Of a stretch of 64,000 bases of DNA, positions 7,202 to 15,388 are shown piece by piece. The position numbers and the translations under genes are program-made. Where the stretch lies: positions 1-64,000 of the forward strand of contig JAZUPZ010000046.1 of the NCBI GenBank assembly GCA_045605445.1, written 5' to 3'. This stretch comes from CAZMHL01 sp045605445. Lineage in GTDB: Bacteria > Bacillota > Clostridia > RGIG6154. The stretch's first letter is position 1. Each line of letters starts with the position of its first letter. The notes beneath the pieces are model-generated. The model was given only the letters and a program-made list of their open reading frames with translations, did no database searches and was not told where the DNA came from.

Positions 7202-8242
7202 TTAAATGTATTTTGAAATGTCAGTCAAAGCTTTTTCGGCAACATTTCTGCAGTAAGAACACTTGTGGCACATTTTGTCGCAATTTGTCACTTTTTCAAA
7301 CCAGTCGTCAGGCATCATACGGCTGTCAAGAATATAATTTCCGAAAAGCATAGAATAGGAAGGCTCGGTAATGTCAAAAATATTACCGGCAACTTTTCCG
7401 CTTGCATAGGAGTTAATAACAAGCCTTGGATTTGAATGAATTCTTGTGGCAATTTTGGCATTTTCAAAATAAGGCTCGTAATGAACTAAGTCTTCCGGTC
7501 TTACCCAGGTGTTCTGCAAAATTCTTGCCGCTCTTTCAACGGGGTCAAGAGCCTCCATAAAATCCCAGCAGGGAGAAGGATATTTAAGCTTAACATTGTT
7601 GTTTTTAATAATTTCCTCTTCGTGGGCAACGGTATTGTCGTGAAAGGTCTGAAAGGAGCATTCCTTAAGACAGCCGCTGTTTGCAAGAAAATGAAGAGTT
7701 TTGCCGTTTTTGTCGCACCAGTCTTTTAAAAGCCTGATTCTTTCAAAGTTGCGGTTAAACTCCCTTTGCATATAAAAACCATCAAAGTCGGTTAAATATT
7801 CCATTGCTTTAATTGTGCCGGTCCGCATGTTAACCGAGGCTCTTATCTTTATTGTGTCTTTAAATTCCCTTTTTATTATTTTTGCAATAAAGGGAGAGGT
7901 TGTTGTAACCGAATTAAGGTCAAGCTCTTTTTTCAAAAAAGAAATTTTGTCAATAACTCTTTTTTCAAGAGCCACGGAAATAGCATCGCCCCCGTAACAG
8001 TTGGCGTTGAACAAAAGAGCGGTTTTCACCTTAAGCTCCTTTGAAATGTATGTAAGCTCCTCAAGCTGAAGAGCCTTTTTTTCTTCGTGGTCCTTGCGGG
8101 AAAGGGGTGCAACGGCAGAACGTCCGCCGGGTTCCTCTGCAAAGGAAAAATAAATTTCGTCAATTGCATTTCTGTTGTCTTCAATTATTTCGGAAATACA
8201 GTCATATTCGTCTGGGGAAAAATAGCCAACGGAAAGCTTCAT
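7202..8242 (-). CDS. U32-family-like protein
   Basis: A 346-residue TIM-barrel-like protein resembling peptidase U32 / YhbU-UbiU relatives: an N-terminal SVGYFSPDEYD start, FNANCYGGDAI, a central KIRASVNMRTGTI strand and NSGCLKECSFQTFHDN. A C-terminal CDKMCHKCSYC cluster near residue 325, plus Cys residues in the middle, could bind an Fe-S cluster, as in UbiU/UbiV. Some U32 relatives are peptidases or RNA hydroxylation factors; the role here is unknown. It is 11 nt from the PHP gene and probably in its operon. Confidence 0.62.
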   Translation of the reverse strand: MKLSVGYFSPDEYDCISEIIEDNRNAIDEIYFSFAEEPGGRSAVAPLSRKDHEEKKALQLEELTYISKELKVKTALLFNANCYGGDAISVALEKRVIDKISFLKKELDLNSVTTTSPFIAKIIKREFKDTIKIRASVNMRTGTIKAMEYLTDFDGFYMQREFNRNFERIRLLKDWCDKNGKTLHFLANSGCLKECSFQTFHDNTVAHEEEIIKNNNVKLKYPSPCWDFMEALDPVERAARILQNTWVRPEDLVHYEPYFENAKIATRIHSNPRLVINSYASGKVAGNIFDITEPSYSMLFGNYILDSRMMPDDWFEKVTNCDKMCHKCSYCRNVAEKALTDISKYI

Positions 8243-8253
8243 TGAGTCACCTC

Positions 8254-9057
8254 TTATAAATCAATTTCTGTAAACTTGCCCGAGCTCAGAACGCAGATTT
8301 TCTTAAAACCAACATCTTTAAGAAGAACTTTTGCTTCTTCAAAGCCAAAGTCAAGAGTGTCGGCACTGTGGGAGTCAGAGGAAAGAATAACCTTAGCCCC
8401 TTCTTTTTTAAGAACGTATAGCAGGTTTTCATAGGGGTAAGGAGTTGTTCTTAAACCTCTTGCCATTGCCCCGGTGTTAACCTCAAAAATGCTGCCGCTT
8501 TTTGCTGCTTCTTTAATGTACTTTTCCGCAAGCGCACAGTAGTCCCTGTTGTCTGCAAAAAATCCTCCGCCGTCTGATTCGTCCCACTTTGTAATAAGGT
8601 CAAAATGACCTACAATGTCGGGCCTTCTTTTTAAAATGTAGTCGCAGAAATTTTCAAAATAGCTTTCTGCCATTAAAAGCGGATTGTTGTCAAAGGCGGA
8701 AATGGCTTTTGTTATATAGTCAATTCCTGAATCAACGGAAAAATATTCGTCATTTCGCTTGGCGTAGTGAGCAGAGCCGATAATGTAGTCGTAATCACTT
8801 CTGTTTTTATTATCCCACATATCCTCTTCAATGCCAAGATAAATTTCAATCTCTTTTTTGTATTTTTCACTCAAAAGCTTTATTTCGTTGCGGTATCCTT
8901 CCTCGTTTTTCATACAGTAACGAAGGTCAAACCACGTGTTTCCGTGCCCTGAAAAGCCAATTGAGGTAAAGCCTTTTTCAATGGCAGACAATATTACCTC
9001 CTCCGGGGTATTTTTTCCGTCGCACCAGATTGTGTGTGTATGTAAATTGCAAAGCAT
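8254..9057 (-). CDS. PHP-domain phosphatase, histidinol-phosphatase-like
   Basis: A 267-residue PHP-family metal-dependent phosphoesterase. Metal ligands are visible in LHTHTIWCDGK (H6, H8, D13), GFSGHG, SAHY, IVGHFDLITK and SSDSHS. The length and motif order fit HisK-type histidinol-phosphate phosphatase, but no other his genes are in the window, so the substrate is open. A TTGAAA-17-TACACT promoter on the minus strand ends 25 nt upstream. Confidence 0.78.
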   Translation of the reverse strand: MLCNLHTHTIWCDGKNTPEEVILSAIEKGFTSIGFSGHGNTWFDLRYCMKNEEGYRNEIKLLSEKYKKEIEIYLGIEEDMWDNKNRSDYDYIIGSAHYAKRNDEYFSVDSGIDYITKAISAFDNNPLLMAESYFENFCDYILKRRPDIVGHFDLITKWDESDGGGFFADNRDYCALAEKYIKEAAKSGSIFEVNTGAMARGLRTTPYPYENLLYVLKKEGAKVILSSDSHSADTLDFGFEEAKVLLKDVGFKKICVLSSGKFTEIDL

Positions 9058-9081
9058 TTTATTACCTTCTTTCTGTAGATT

Positions 9082-9110
9082 AGTGTACTATAAAAAAGAG
9101 CGGATTTCAA
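9082..9110 (-). promoter_or_regulatory. Promoter for the PHP / U32-like genes
   Basis: Minus strand TTGAAA, 17 nt, TACACT. It is divergent from the DegV promoter at 9156-9184. Confidence 0.5.
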
Positions 9111-9155
9111 TAATTCTGCCCGATTTTTGTAAAATAATTTTATTAAAATATTATA

Positions 9156-9184
9156 TTGAAAAATCGGGGAAAATATGGTACAAT
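9156..9184 (+). promoter_or_regulatory. Promoter for the DegV gene
   Basis: TTGAAA, 17 nt, TACAAT, 20 nt before the DegV start codon. An RBS (TGGAGG) lies between. Confidence 0.7.
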
Positions 9185-9204
9185 AAATAGCTGGAGGAAA
9201 AGCT

Positions 9205-10059
9205 ATGAGTAAAATAAAAATATTGGTTGACAGTGCGTGCGATATGCCTATTGAAACCGCAAAAGAGAAAAACATAAGAATTCTTCCTTTTAAATTGACT
9301 CTCGACGGAGAAAATTATATTAACGACAGATTTGATATTACGGAAGAAGAGTTTTATAAAAAATTAAGGGAAACAGATGCTTTCCCGAAAACGGCACAAA
9401 TAACCCCTGCTGTTTTTGAAGACGTGTTTAAAGAAGAACTTGAAAATGCAGATGAGCTTATCTATATAGGTCTTTCATCAAAGGCCAGCGGCACCTTCAA
9501 CAATGCAAACCTTGCAAAAGGAATTGTTGAAGAGGAAACGGGTAAAAAAGTTCATCTTGTAGACGGAAAAATGTTTTCCTACGGCTATGCCGATGCGGCA
9601 GTTCGCGCAGCAGAAATGATTGAAGGCGGAGCATCTTCGGAGGAAACTGTTGAAAAGCTTAATGAAATTCTTGATAATACCGTAACCTACTTTGGTGTTG
9701 AAACTCTTGACTATCTTAAAAAAGGCGGAAGAATAAGCACAATGTCTGCCATAATAGGCGGAATGCTCGATATTCGCCCCGTTCTTAAAATTTATGACGG
9801 TCTTGTAGGAGCAATCGACAAGGTTAAAGGCGAGAAAAAGCTTTTCCTTAAAATGGAAGAGTATATGAAAAAAGAAACCGAAGGCCTTAACGATTACAGA
9901 CTTACAATTCTTACTGCAGATAAACAGGATAAGATTGACAAGCTTGTGGAAATTGCAGAAAGAAATAATATAAAGGTTCACCGCACAGGGCTTGTTGGCC
10001 CTGTAATAGGATGCCATTCCGGCCCGGGAGCTTTTGGGTTTATTATTGCAAAAAAATAA
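9205..10059 (+). CDS. DegV family fatty-acid-binding protein
   Basis: A 284-residue DegV/FakB-type protein. Family landmarks: ILVDSACDMP at the N-terminus, TAQITPAVFEDVF, GLSSKASGTFNNA and the C-terminal HTGLVGPVIGCHSGPGAFG. FakB proteins bind a fatty acid for phosphorylation by FakA and feed it to phospholipid synthesis. FakA is not in the window. The gene is 23 nt upstream of pgk with no promoter seen between, so the glycolytic genes may share its transcript. Confidence 0.88.
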   Translation: MSKIKILVDSACDMPIETAKEKNIRILPFKLTLDGENYINDRFDITEEEFYKKLRETDAFPKTAQITPAVFEDVFKEELENADELIYIGLSSKASGTFNNANLAKGIVEEETGKKVHLVDGKMFSYGYADAAVRAAEMIEGGASSEETVEKLNEILDNTVTYFGVETLDYLKKGGRISTMSAIIGGMLDIRPVLKIYDGLVGAIDKVKGEKKLFLKMEEYMKKETEGLNDYRLTILTADKQDKIDKLVEIAERNNIKVHRTGLVGPVIGCHSGPGAFGFIIAKK

Positions 10060-10082
10060 TCATATATAAGGAGTTGTTTTAA

Positions 10083-11276
10083 ATGAACAAAAAATCAGTA
10101 AAAGACCTGCAGGTTGCAGGCAAAAGAGTTCTTGTAAGATGCGACTTTAACGTTCCGCTTAACAAAGAACTTGAAATTACCGACGAAACAAGAATCGACG
10201 GTGCACTTCCTACAATCAAATACCTTGCAGAAAATGGTGCAAAGGTTATTCTTTGCTCACATATGGGTAAACCAAAGGGAGAACCAAAGCCTGAACTTTC
10301 ACTTGCACCTGTTGCAAAGAAGCTTTCAGAAAAGCTTGGAAAAGAAGTAGTTTTTGCTGCCGATGCTACAGTTGTTGGTGAAAATGCTAAAAAAGCAGTT
10401 GCAGAAATGAAAGAAGGAGATATCGTTCTTCTTGAAAACACAAGATACAGAGCAGAAGAAACAAAAAATGTTGAAACCTTCAGCAAAGAACTTGCTTCTC
10501 TTGCAGACCTTTTTGTAAATGATGCTTTCGGTACAGCTCACAGAGCTCACTGCTCAAACGTTGGTGTTGCAAAAGAAATCGGAAATGCAGCTTGCGGATT
10601 CCTTATTGAAAAAGAAATCGAATTTTTGGGAAATGCTGTTAACAGCCCTGTAAGACCTTTCGTTGCAATCCTCGGCGGATCAAAGGTTTCTTCAAAAATT
10701 TCAGTTATCAACAATCTTCTTGAAAAGGTTGATACTCTTATTATCGGCGGCGGTATGGCTTACACATTTATGAAAGCTCTCGGCGAAGAAGTAGGCGATT
10801 CTCTTCTTGAAGAAGATTATGTTGAATATGCAAAAGAAATGCTTGAAAAAGCAAAAGCTAAAAATGTTAACCTTCTGATTCCGGTTGACACAGTTGTTGC
10901 AACAGCATTTGATAACGATGCTGAAAAGAAAACTGTTGGCAGAAGCGGAATTGAAGCAGGCTGGCAGGGTCTTGACATCGGTGAAAAGACAATCGAGCTT
11001 TACAAAGATGCAATCAAAAATGCAAAAACAGTTGTATGGAACGGACCTATGGGCGTATTTGAAATGCCAAACTTTGCAAAGGGTACAAATGCAATTGCTC
11101 AGGCTCTTGCTGAAATCGATGCTGTTACAGTAATTGGCGGCGGCGACAGCGTTGCAGCTGTAAACCAGGCAGGCCTTGGCGATAAAATGAGCCACATTTC
11201 AACAGGCGGCGGAGCTTCTCTTGAATTCTTGGAAGGAAAAGAACTTCCGGGAATCGCTGCACTTGACGAAAGATAA
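10083..11276 (+). CDS. pgk: Phosphoglycerate kinase
   Basis: 397 residues, the usual bacterial length. It catalyses 1,3-bisphosphoglycerate + ADP to 3-phosphoglycerate + ATP in the cytoplasm. Motifs: RCDFNVPLN, DETRID, CSHMGKPKGEPKPE, NTRYRAEE, NDAFGTAHRAH, ILGGSKVSSKI, NGPMGVFE, GGGDSVAAV and STGGGASLEFLEG. AAGGAG precedes the ATG. It is followed by an intrinsic terminator and a 102-nt repeat before tpiA. gapA and eno are not adjacent. Confidence 0.98.
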   Translation: MNKKSVKDLQVAGKRVLVRCDFNVPLNKELEITDETRIDGALPTIKYLAENGAKVILCSHMGKPKGEPKPELSLAPVAKKLSEKLGKEVVFAADATVVGENAKKAVAEMKEGDIVLLENTRYRAEETKNVETFSKELASLADLFVNDAFGTAHRAHCSNVGVAKEIGNAACGFLIEKEIEFLGNAVNSPVRPFVAILGGSKVSSKISVINNLLEKVDTLIIGGGMAYTFMKALGEEVGDSLLEEDYVEYAKEMLEKAKAKNVNLLIPVDTVVATAFDNDAEKKTVGRSGIEAGWQGLDIGEKTIELYKDAIKNAKTVVWNGPMGVFEMPNFAKGTNAIAQALAEIDAVTVIGGGDSVAAVNQAGLGDKMSHISTGGGASLEFLEGKELPGIAALDER

Positions 11277-11303
11277 AAAAAGGCGGTATAGCCGCCTTTT
11301 TTA
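11277..11303 (+). terminator. Hairpin terminator after pgk
   Basis: AGGCGG, TATAG, CCGCCT preceded by an A run and followed by T6. It probably reduces read-through into tpiA. Confidence 0.85.
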
Positions 11304-11318
11304 AAGAATAAATAATAA

Positions 11319-11420
11319 GGACCTCTCGAAACATTACGAAATCAAGATTTCTACGTTTCGGAGAACCTTGATACTCGCTTTGCTCGTATTAAAATTAAAC
11401 AAAACCGCAAGGTTTTGAAC
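11319..11420 (+). repeat. 102-nt dispersed element, copy 2
   Basis: Same length as, and about 90% identical to, the minus-strand element at 3341-3442. It lies between pgk and tpiA in the direction of transcription and ends with the AAAACC-GCAA-GGTTTT hairpin. A T/A-rich stretch (ATTCTTTATTCTTTATTATT) leads on to the tpiA RBS. Confidence 0.8.
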
Positions 11421-11470
11421 ATTTTTTATTCTTTATTCTTTATTATTTTAAAACAAAAGGAGTTTTTTAA

Positions 11471-12223
11471 ATGGGTAAATATGTTATTGCAGGTAACTGG
11501 AAAATGAACAAGCTTCCATCAGAAACCTGTGCATTTGTAAAAGAGGTAGCAGAAGCTACAAAAGGAGCAACCTGCGAGGTTGTTTGCTGCACACCTTATG
11601 TTTGTCTTGCTGAAGCAGTTAAAGGCGCAGAAGGAACTCACGTTAAAATCGGTGCTGAAAATCTTCATTTTGAAGATAAGGGCGCTTTCACAGGAGAAAT
11701 TTCTGCAGATATGCTTAAAGACCTCGGTGTTGAATATGTAATCATCGGCCATTCAGAAAGAAGACAGTATTTTGCTGAAACAGATGCAACTGTAAATCTT
11801 AAGGTTAAAAAGGCTCTTGAAAAAGGCCTTATCCCGATTCTCTGCGTTGGTGAATCACTTTCAGAAAGAAAAGAAGGCGTTACACTCGCCCTTATTTCAA
11901 TTCAGATTAAAAGAGCTTTTGCAGGAGTTTCTGCAGAAGATGCTAAAAAGGTTGTTGTTGCTTACGAACCTATCTGGGCAATCGGAACAGGTGAAACTGC
12001 AACAGCAGAGCAGGCAGAAGAAGTTTGCGGCGCAATAAGAAAAATTCTTGCTGAGCTTTACTGCGAAGCTTGTGCAAAAGAAGTAACAATTCAGTATGGC
12101 GGAAGTATGAATGCAAATAATGCTGCAGAGCTTCTTGCAAAAGAAAATATCGACGGCGGACTTATCGGCGGAGCATCACTTAAATCAGCAGATTTTGCTG
12201 TAATTGTTGACGCTGCAAGATAA
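11471..12223 (+). CDS. tpiA: Triosephosphate isomerase
   Basis: A 250-residue TIM barrel interconverting dihydroxyacetone phosphate and glyceraldehyde 3-phosphate. Catalytic residues are visible: N9 and K11 in GNWKMN, H94 in IIGHSERR, and E166 in AYEPIWAIGTG; the phosphate loop IQYGGSM is near the C-terminus. AAAAGGAG precedes the ATG. It is the middle gene of pgk-tpiA-gpmI. Confidence 0.98.
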   Translation: MGKYVIAGNWKMNKLPSETCAFVKEVAEATKGATCEVVCCTPYVCLAEAVKGAEGTHVKIGAENLHFEDKGAFTGEISADMLKDLGVEYVIIGHSERRQYFAETDATVNLKVKKALEKGLIPILCVGESLSERKEGVTLALISIQIKRAFAGVSAEDAKKVVVAYEPIWAIGTGETATAEQAEEVCGAIRKILAELYCEACAKEVTIQYGGSMNANNAAELLAKENIDGGLIGGASLKSADFAVIVDAAR

Positions 12224-12276
12224 GGCTCACTGCGTTCGCAATGAATAACGAATAGTTAATAGTGAATAATTGATGT

Positions 12277-12301
12277 ACAAACTCCGCTTTGCGGAGTTTG
12301 T
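12277..12301. repeat. Palindrome ACAAACTCCGC/GCGGAGTTTGT
   Basis: A perfect 11-bp hairpin with a TTT loop in the tpiA-gpmI gap. It is preceded by GAATAGTTAATAGTGAATAA. A near copy (CAAACTCC/GGAGTTTG) preceded by a similar AATAGATAAGAGTGAAT stretch lies at 33281. Confidence 0.75.
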
Positions 12302-12331
12302 TCGGATTTAATTATTGAAAGAGGTTAGAAA

Positions 12332-13864
12332 ATGAGTAAAAAACCCGTATTATTGATGATACTTGACGGATTTGGAATAAATGCAAATCACGACAAGGGA
12401 GTAAATGCAATTTTTGAAGCAAACACTCCGAATATGGATAAGCTTTTTAAAGAATGTAAAAACACAACTCTTTCTGCAAGCGGTATGGACGTAGGACTTC
12501 CAAACGGTCAGATGGGTAACTCTGAGGTTGGTCATACAAATATCGGAGCAGGCAGAATTGTTTACCAGGAGCTTACAAGAATAACAAAAGCAATCGAAGA
12601 GGGTGAAATTAAAAATAACGAAACCCTTAAAAGTGCATTTAAAAACTGCCTTGATAATGACTCGGCCCTTCATTTTATGGGACTTTTGTCAGATGGCGGT
12701 GTTCACAGTCATAATTCCCACCTTTACGGCCTTATTGAAATGGCGAAAGAAATGGGAATTAAAAAAGTTTTCGTTCATTGTTTCCTGGACGGACGTGATG
12801 TTCCTCCGTCATCAGGTGCAGACTTTGTAAAAGAGCTTGAAGAAAAGCTTAAAGAAATCGGCGTTGGCAGAATTGCATCTGTAATGGGCAGATATTATGC
12901 AATGGACAGAGATAACAGATGGGACAGAGTTGCAAAGGCTTATGAAGCAATTGCCCTTGGCGTTGGTGAAGAAAATAAATCTGCTTACGATGCAGTAAAA
13001 GCTTCTTATGAAAAAGAGGTAACCGACGAATTCGTTGTTCCCACAGTTATAACAGAAAACGGACTTGCAGAAAAAATAACAGACAAAGACAGCGTTGTGT
13101 TCTTCAACTTCAGACCTGACAGAGCAAGAGAAATAACAAGATGCTTTGTTGACCCTGAATTTGACGGCTTTAAGAGAGATTTAATTAAGCCAACCTACGT
13201 TTGTATGACTCAGTACGATGCTTCAATGCCAAATGTTCTTGTTGCATTCAAGCCTCAGACCCTAGAGAATACCTTCGGTGAAGTTATTTCTGCAAAAGGA
13301 CTTAAACAGCTCAGAATTGCCGAAACGGAAAAATATGCTCATGTAACTTTCTTCTTTAACGGCGGTGTTGAAACAGTTTGTGACGGCGAAGACAGAGCTC
13401 TTATCCCCTCACCAAAGGTTGCAACTTACGACTTAAAGCCTGAAATGAGCGCATATGAAGTAAAAGACGAGCTTCTTGAAAGACTTGATAAGGATATTTA
13501 CGATGTTATTATCTTAAACTTTGCAAACTGCGATATGGTAGGTCATACCGGCGATTTCAACGCGGCTGTAAAAGCGGTTGAAGCGGTTGATACCTGCGTT
13601 GGCGAAGTAATTGCAAAAATAAAGGAAAAAGGCGGCGTTGCTCTTATTACCGCAGACCACGGTAATGCAGACCAGATGCTCGACCCTGAAACAAAAGGCG
13701 CATTTACTGCTCACACAACAAATAAGGTTCCCCTTATCCTGGTTGGTATGGATAAAAACCTTAAAGAGGGCAGACTTGCAGACCTTGCCCCTACAATGCT
13801 GGGAATCTTAGGAATTGAAAAGCCTGCAGAAATGTCAGGAGAATCGTTGTTAATCAATGAATAA
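12332..13864 (+). CDS. gpmI: 2,3-bisphosphoglycerate-independent phosphoglycerate mutase
   Basis: A 510-residue, alkaline-phosphatase-fold, Mn-dependent enzyme converting 3- to 2-phosphoglycerate. Visible motifs: LMILDGFGIN, GNSEVGHTNIGAGR with phosphoserine S64, HCFLDGRDVPP, GRYYAMDRDNRWDR, FFNFRPDRAREI, NFANCDMVGHTGD and ITADHGNADQM. The length is standard. AAAGAGG precedes the ATG. It is followed by inverted hairpin arrays and a bidirectional terminator. Confidence 0.98.
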   Translation: MSKKPVLLMILDGFGINANHDKGVNAIFEANTPNMDKLFKECKNTTLSASGMDVGLPNGQMGNSEVGHTNIGAGRIVYQELTRITKAIEEGEIKNNETLKSAFKNCLDNDSALHFMGLLSDGGVHSHNSHLYGLIEMAKEMGIKKVFVHCFLDGRDVPPSSGADFVKELEEKLKEIGVGRIASVMGRYYAMDRDNRWDRVAKAYEAIALGVGEENKSAYDAVKASYEKEVTDEFVVPTVITENGLAEKITDKDSVVFFNFRPDRAREITRCFVDPEFDGFKRDLIKPTYVCMTQYDASMPNVLVAFKPQTLENTFGEVISAKGLKQLRIAETEKYAHVTFFFNGGVETVCDGEDRALIPSPKVATYDLKPEMSAYEVKDELLERLDKDIYDVIILNFANCDMVGHTGDFNAAVKAVEAVDTCVGEVIAKIKEKGGVALITADHGNADQMLDPETKGAFTAHTTNKVPLILVGMDKNLKEGRLADLAPTMLGILGIEKPAEMSGESLLINE

Positions 13865-13913
13865 TTAAAAAAGGAACCTGCAAAGGTGTTGCATCCATAA
13901 GGGGACAACAAAA

Positions 13914-14006
13914 TGAAGTTTGCAACTAAATTGCAAGTGAAGTACTCTTCGCGTGTGAAGTTTATTCCAATGAATAAGTGAATATTTTCTTTAAAGAAAA
14001 TGAAAT
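13914..14006 (+). repeat. Hairpin array, left half (GTGAAGT separators)
   Basis: Small palindromes with different sequences (TTGCAA/TTGCAA at 13920-13936, TTATTC/GAATAA at 13962-13977, ATTTTCTT/AAGAAAAT at 13984-14000) are separated by (G)TGAAGT, GTGAAGT, GTGAAGT, GTGAAT and TGAAAT. The constant heptamer and variable palindromes are not coding. Confidence 0.65.
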
Positions 14007-14009
14007 GGG

Positions 14010-14037
14010 AAAAATCCGTCTTTTAAGACGGATTTTT
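14010..14037. terminator. Bidirectional terminator between gpmI and the 14159 gene
   Basis: AAAAATCCGTCTT and AAGACGGATTTTT form a 13-bp stem with A and T runs on both sides. It serves gpmI on the plus strand and the convergent minus-strand gene. It lies at the centre of the two inverted half-arrays. Confidence 0.88.
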
Positions 14038-14046
14038 CTCATTAAC

Positions 14047-14150
14047 ATCTGATTTATCGGATATTTCACTTTTGCATCAAGCAAAAACTTCACTCGTGCA
14101 GAGCACGAATTTCACGGAGGTTGTCCTTAAGGATAACCTCCTGAAGCGAG
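14047..14150 (-). repeat. Hairpin array, right half (ATTTCAC separators)
   Basis: Palindromes ATCTGA/TCGGAT, TTTTGC/GCAAAA (14070-14086), TCGTGC-AGA-GCACGA (14094-14108) and GGAGGTT/AACCTCC (14116-14141) are separated by ATTTCAC (14063), ACTTCAC (14087) and ATTTCAC (14109). The separators are the reverse complement of those in the left half. Confidence 0.7.
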
Positions 14151-14158
14151 TTCCTTTT

Positions 14159-15058
14159 TTAATTTAAATTTGAAATAATTTCTGTTTTCATTTTTTCATC
14201 TTCAAGCTTAGCAAAGGTTAAAAGCTCGCCATCGGCAAAAACGAAAACGTAAGGTGAAATTTCGTTTTTAATGTAGTTGTTAACCGAATAAATTTTAATT
14301 TCGCAGGGACGGTTAACGCAATCGGCGGTGTCTGCGCCCAGCTCAGCCAGAAGCTTTGCATCGGCTCTTGAAATTGTTGCGGAAATATCTGTTGCGCTTC
14401 CCTCAACCAGTTCAAGGTCGGCAGGAAGAGCTTTGTATATTTTTCTTTCAAAGGCTTTTCCTTCAACGGGAACGTTCAGTAGGAGAAGACCTTCAATAAA
14501 ATCAATAAAGCTTTCCTCTGCGTTTGCCGCGTTTGAAAGAAAAGTTTTTGTGTATGCACGGGTATCAAAGTTTTCGTAGAGAAGGTCTCTCTGCGCAAAA
14601 AATGAACAAAACTCTCCGTAATCGTCGGAAACGGAAATTCTTACGCCGCTTAAATCCTTAACAAGGGCAAAAAGAGAAATTGAAGTCTGGTAAAAGTTCT
14701 TGTTGTAGTCGCTCATAATTCTGAATTTGCTTCTGCTGTCAGCTTTGTAGCTTACGGTGAGAATGTTTTCGTTATTTTCCGAATATTCGCAGGAAACAAA
14801 ACGAAACCCGATAAAGTCAAGATTTTTAACAATGTTGCTCAGCTTGTCAAAATCCTTGTACTGAGAATTTCTGTACTTGTAAATTTTACCGCTTATCTCT
14901 TTGGCTCTCCTTGTCAGTGCCGATTCAATGTGAACAGCTTCATCCGGCTTCGGGTCAAACTGTTTTTTAAGGGCAAGACCGCCGCCGGCAACAAGAGTAA
15001 TAAGAATAAGAACTATTATTAAAATTGTAAAATTAAATTCCTTACTGTAATCCTTCAT
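14159..15058 (-). CDS. Membrane-anchored protein of unknown function
   Basis: A 299-residue protein not recognised. It has a short cytoplasmic start (MKDYSKEFN), one strong membrane segment at about residues 10-29 (FTILIIVLILITLVAGGG) and no lipobox, so it is probably an N-terminally anchored protein with its bulk outside the cell. The rest is mixed alpha/beta with no motif I can name. It is a single gene flanked by terminators on both sides. Confidence 0.75.
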   Translation of the reverse strand: MKDYSKEFNFTILIIVLILITLVAGGGLALKKQFDPKPDEAVHIESALTRRAKEISGKIYKYRNSQYKDFDKLSNIVKNLDFIGFRFVSCEYSENNENILTVSYKADSRSKFRIMSDYNKNFYQTSISLFALVKDLSGVRISVSDDYGEFCSFFAQRDLLYENFDTRAYTKTFLSNAANAEESFIDFIEGLLLLNVPVEGKAFERKIYKALPADLELVEGSATDISATISRADAKLLAELGADTADCVNRPCEIKIYSVNNYIKNEISPYVFVFADGELLTFAKLEDEKMKTEIISNLN

Positions 15059-15192
15059 AAAAATACTCCTTTTTACACAATTCTACATTTTATACTAAAA
15101 ATTAACAATAGTCAAGCGGAACAGTTTCAGGCTCCTTTTTGTCTTAAAAAATGAGAGGGTAAGAATACATAAAGAAAATTTTGACAATGAAA

Positions 15193-15216
15193 AGGGACTG
15201 TAATTTTTACAGTCCC
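15193..15216 (-). terminator. Second terminator downstream of the RNase M5-like gene
   Basis: GGGACTGTAA and TTACAGTCCC form a 10-bp stem; on the minus strand a TTTTC tail follows. It lies in the 330-nt gap 15059-15388, which holds only this hairpin, the 15225 repeat and another hairpin. Confidence 0.65.
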
Positions 15217-15224
15217 TTCAGACC

Positions 15225-15293
15225 GTCGAAAAAGTCGTTTTACCGCAAGGTTGAAATTAAAATGCAGGTTTGGCGATTTTCGACAAACTGAAA
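15225..15293. repeat. GTCGAAAA/TTTTCGAC element, copy 1
   Basis: It starts GTCGAAAAAGTCG, has TACCGCAAG in the centre and ends ATTTTCGACAAACTGAAAAC. The ends GTCGAAAA and TTTTCGAC are inverted repeats. A second copy at 62783-62854 is about 80% alike, and both are followed within about 15 nt by a terminator-like hairpin. Confidence 0.7.
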
Positions 15294-15305
15294 ACTAATA
15301 AAAAA

Positions 15306-15337
15306 ACATAGTCATTTCTTCCAAGAAATGGCTATGT
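15306..15337 (-). terminator. Terminator of the RNase M5-like gene
   Basis: On the minus strand ACATAGCCATTTCTT pairs with AAGAAATGACTATGT, followed by a T run. It starts 50 nt after the stop codon at 15389. Confidence 0.8.
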
Positions 15338-15388
15338 TGCTTGCTTTTTGCGAAAATGATGCTTGCCGTACCATAGTACTGTCTGCAC

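Noticed and set aside
9478..10017. Antisense ORF of 179 codons inside the DegV gene
   Set aside because: It is the complement of a clear DegV gene; the Phe/Lys/Cys-rich composition is that of reverse-strand readings of AT-rich genes.
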